DNA from: Staphylococcus equorum
GTDB lineage: Bacteria; Bacillota; Bacilli; Staphylococcales; Staphylococcaceae
Length of the DNA stretch: 64,000 nucleotides
Direction: 5' to 3'
Assembly (NCBI RefSeq): GCF_029531845.1
Contig: NZ_JAMBPV010000001.1
Location: 1-64,000 of the forward strand
Positions within the stretch are counted from its first letter, which is position 1. Every line of letters starts with the position of its first letter. The notes under the pieces are model-generated. The model had not been told where the DNA came from, did no database searches, and worked only from the letters and a program-made list of their open reading frames with translations. Below are positions 63,363 through 64,000 of this stretch, one piece after another. Both the position numbers and the translations under genes were made by a program.

Positions 63363-63416
63363 GAATCATAAATACACTTTTTGCTAATTTATTTTTTAAT
63401 TAAACATACAATATTA

Positions 63417-64000
63417 CTACTTTGACTTCACTGATTCACTAAAAGCTTGATAGCCTTCTCTTACATTAACGATATGATTAAAGCCTTTAGCTTCTAATAT
63501 CCCTACTGCTATAGAACTTCTTACACCTGATTGACAGTGAACATATATTTTATCTTCTTTATTAAATGGTAAATCTTCAATCATCAATTTGCCATGTGGA
63601 ATATGAATCGCTTGTGATAGATGTCCATTCTGCCATTCTTCTTCAGTACGCACATCTAATATGTGTTGTTCTTTGCCTGTTATATCAGTGCTATGAATAG
63701 ATGATGTCATCGTTAAACTTTGTGGCGAACGGTATCCGCTGACATAATCAAATCCTATTAATTGTAATGTGTGTACCGCTTCTTCTACAATTTCTTTGTC
63801 ACCTATTAAATCAATGGGTTGATCGTAATTTAAATACCACCCAATTTGGTTAATAAAATTCTTATTGTAAGGGATATTGATTGTACCTTTAGTATGTCCA
63901 CCATGAAAAGCTTCTTTAGTACGTAAATCAAATGCTAAATTATCTTTATTTAAACTAGGATAAACGTTATATGAATGATATAAGTTCATCCCGAATTGAT
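63417..64000 (-). CDS. cstB: C-terminal part of a CstB-like MBL/rhodanese persulphide dioxygenase, 5' end outside the window
   Basis: About 194 residues visible. Two rhodanese modules are seen: the first (AFDLRTKEAFHGGHTKGTINIPYNKNFI) lacks an active-site Cys and is a pseudo-rhodanese; the second has LDVRTEEEWQNGHLSQAIHIPHG and the active-site loop VHCQSGVRSS. The frame stays open beyond the Met at 63989 to the window edge (preceding codons read Gln-Phe-Gly), and no RBS precedes that Met, so it is internal. The order matches the C-terminal half of S. aureus CstB, whose N-terminal metallo-beta-lactamase domain would lie outside. CstB handles reactive sulphur species under CstR control. A stand-alone tandem rhodanese is the alternative. 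Confidence 0.72.
   Translation of the reverse strand, partial: QFGMNLYHSYNVYPSLNKDNLAFDLRTKEAFHGGHTKGTINIPYNKNFINQIGWYLNYDQPIDLIGDKEIVEEAVHTLQLIGFDYVSGYRSPQSLTMTSSIHSTDITGKEQHILDVRTEEEWQNGHLSQAIHIPHGKLMIEDLPFNKEDKIYVHCQSGVRSSIAVGILEAKGFNHIVNVREGYQAFSESVKSK

Overview
The window is AT-rich Firmicute chromosome, and the gene content points to Staphylococcus. The signs are a YSIRK-type signal on a Bap-family surface protein, HrtBA, a panBC/mqo neighbourhood, nrdDG behind paired NrdR boxes, and a xylRAB plus transporter cluster with staphylococcal CcpA (cre) sites. A complete xylose operon together with Bap suggests the S. xylosus/S. saprophyticus group. This is inference from gene content; no rRNA or other species marker is present. 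I saw no prophage, insertion sequence, tRNA or CRISPR.

Layout. 1-6494: 5' part of a giant Bap-like adhesin on the minus strand, with 15 tandem 86-residue repeats, running off the left edge. 6.7-13.4 kb: aldehyde dehydrogenase, malate:quinone oxidoreductase, panB-panC and a divergent ketopantoate-reductase-like gene, then a small membrane protein. 13.7-17.1 kb: AGCS amino-acid/Na+ symporter, an XRE-cupin regulator divergent from a LysE exporter, and a PPOX-fold protein. 17.3-19.1 kb: hrtB-hrtA haem exporter. 19.1-23.5 kb: acid-sugar (tetronate-type) cluster with its GntR regulator. 23.8-26.3 kb: VOC dioxygenase/LLM monooxygenase/FMN reductase operon. 26.5-34 kb: Ntn amidohydrolase, nrdDG, and a tenI-thiO-thiS-thiG-thiF operon behind a TPP riboswitch. 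34.1-40.3 kb: a lone xylulokinase-like kinase, an AEC permease, a 31-residue membrane peptide, a DUF4064-like protein, and a YhgE/Pip permease with a MarR regulator.

40.4-43.3 kb holds the most unusual locus: its own promoter, a strong RBS, a 29-residue cationic aromatic-rich peptide gene absent from ordinary ORF lists, an attenuator-like hairpin, then a CPBP-family intramembrane protease, a small polytopic protein and an ABC-2 ATPase/permease pair. It is followed by a probable trans-acting sRNA (43.35-43.5 kb).

43.7-49.3 kb: xylR, xylA, xylB and a sugar transporter, with operator, promoter and cre all visible. 49.4-55.5 kb: six-gene operon that looks like amino-sugar-acid catabolism (amidohydrolase, SelA-like ammonia-lyase, KDPG-type aldolase, KDG kinase, GntR, GntP permease). 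It is headed by two 21-bp inverted arms enclosing a cre. 55.7-61.2 kb: LacI-controlled cluster with a HisD/HpsN-like dehydrogenase, GntP permease, 3-hydroxyacyl-CoA-type dehydrogenase and SDR. 61.4-63.2 kb: ABC exporter. 63.4-64.0 kb: C-terminal half of a CstB-like MBL/rhodanese protein cut by the right edge.

The recurrent theme is accessory carbon use under CcpA control. There are three GntP-family permeases in three separate acid-sugar clusters, each with its own regulator and cre, next to xylose catabolism. Translation starts were moved from the longest ORF wherever a Shine-Dalgarno sequence dictated it; several are TTG or GTG.
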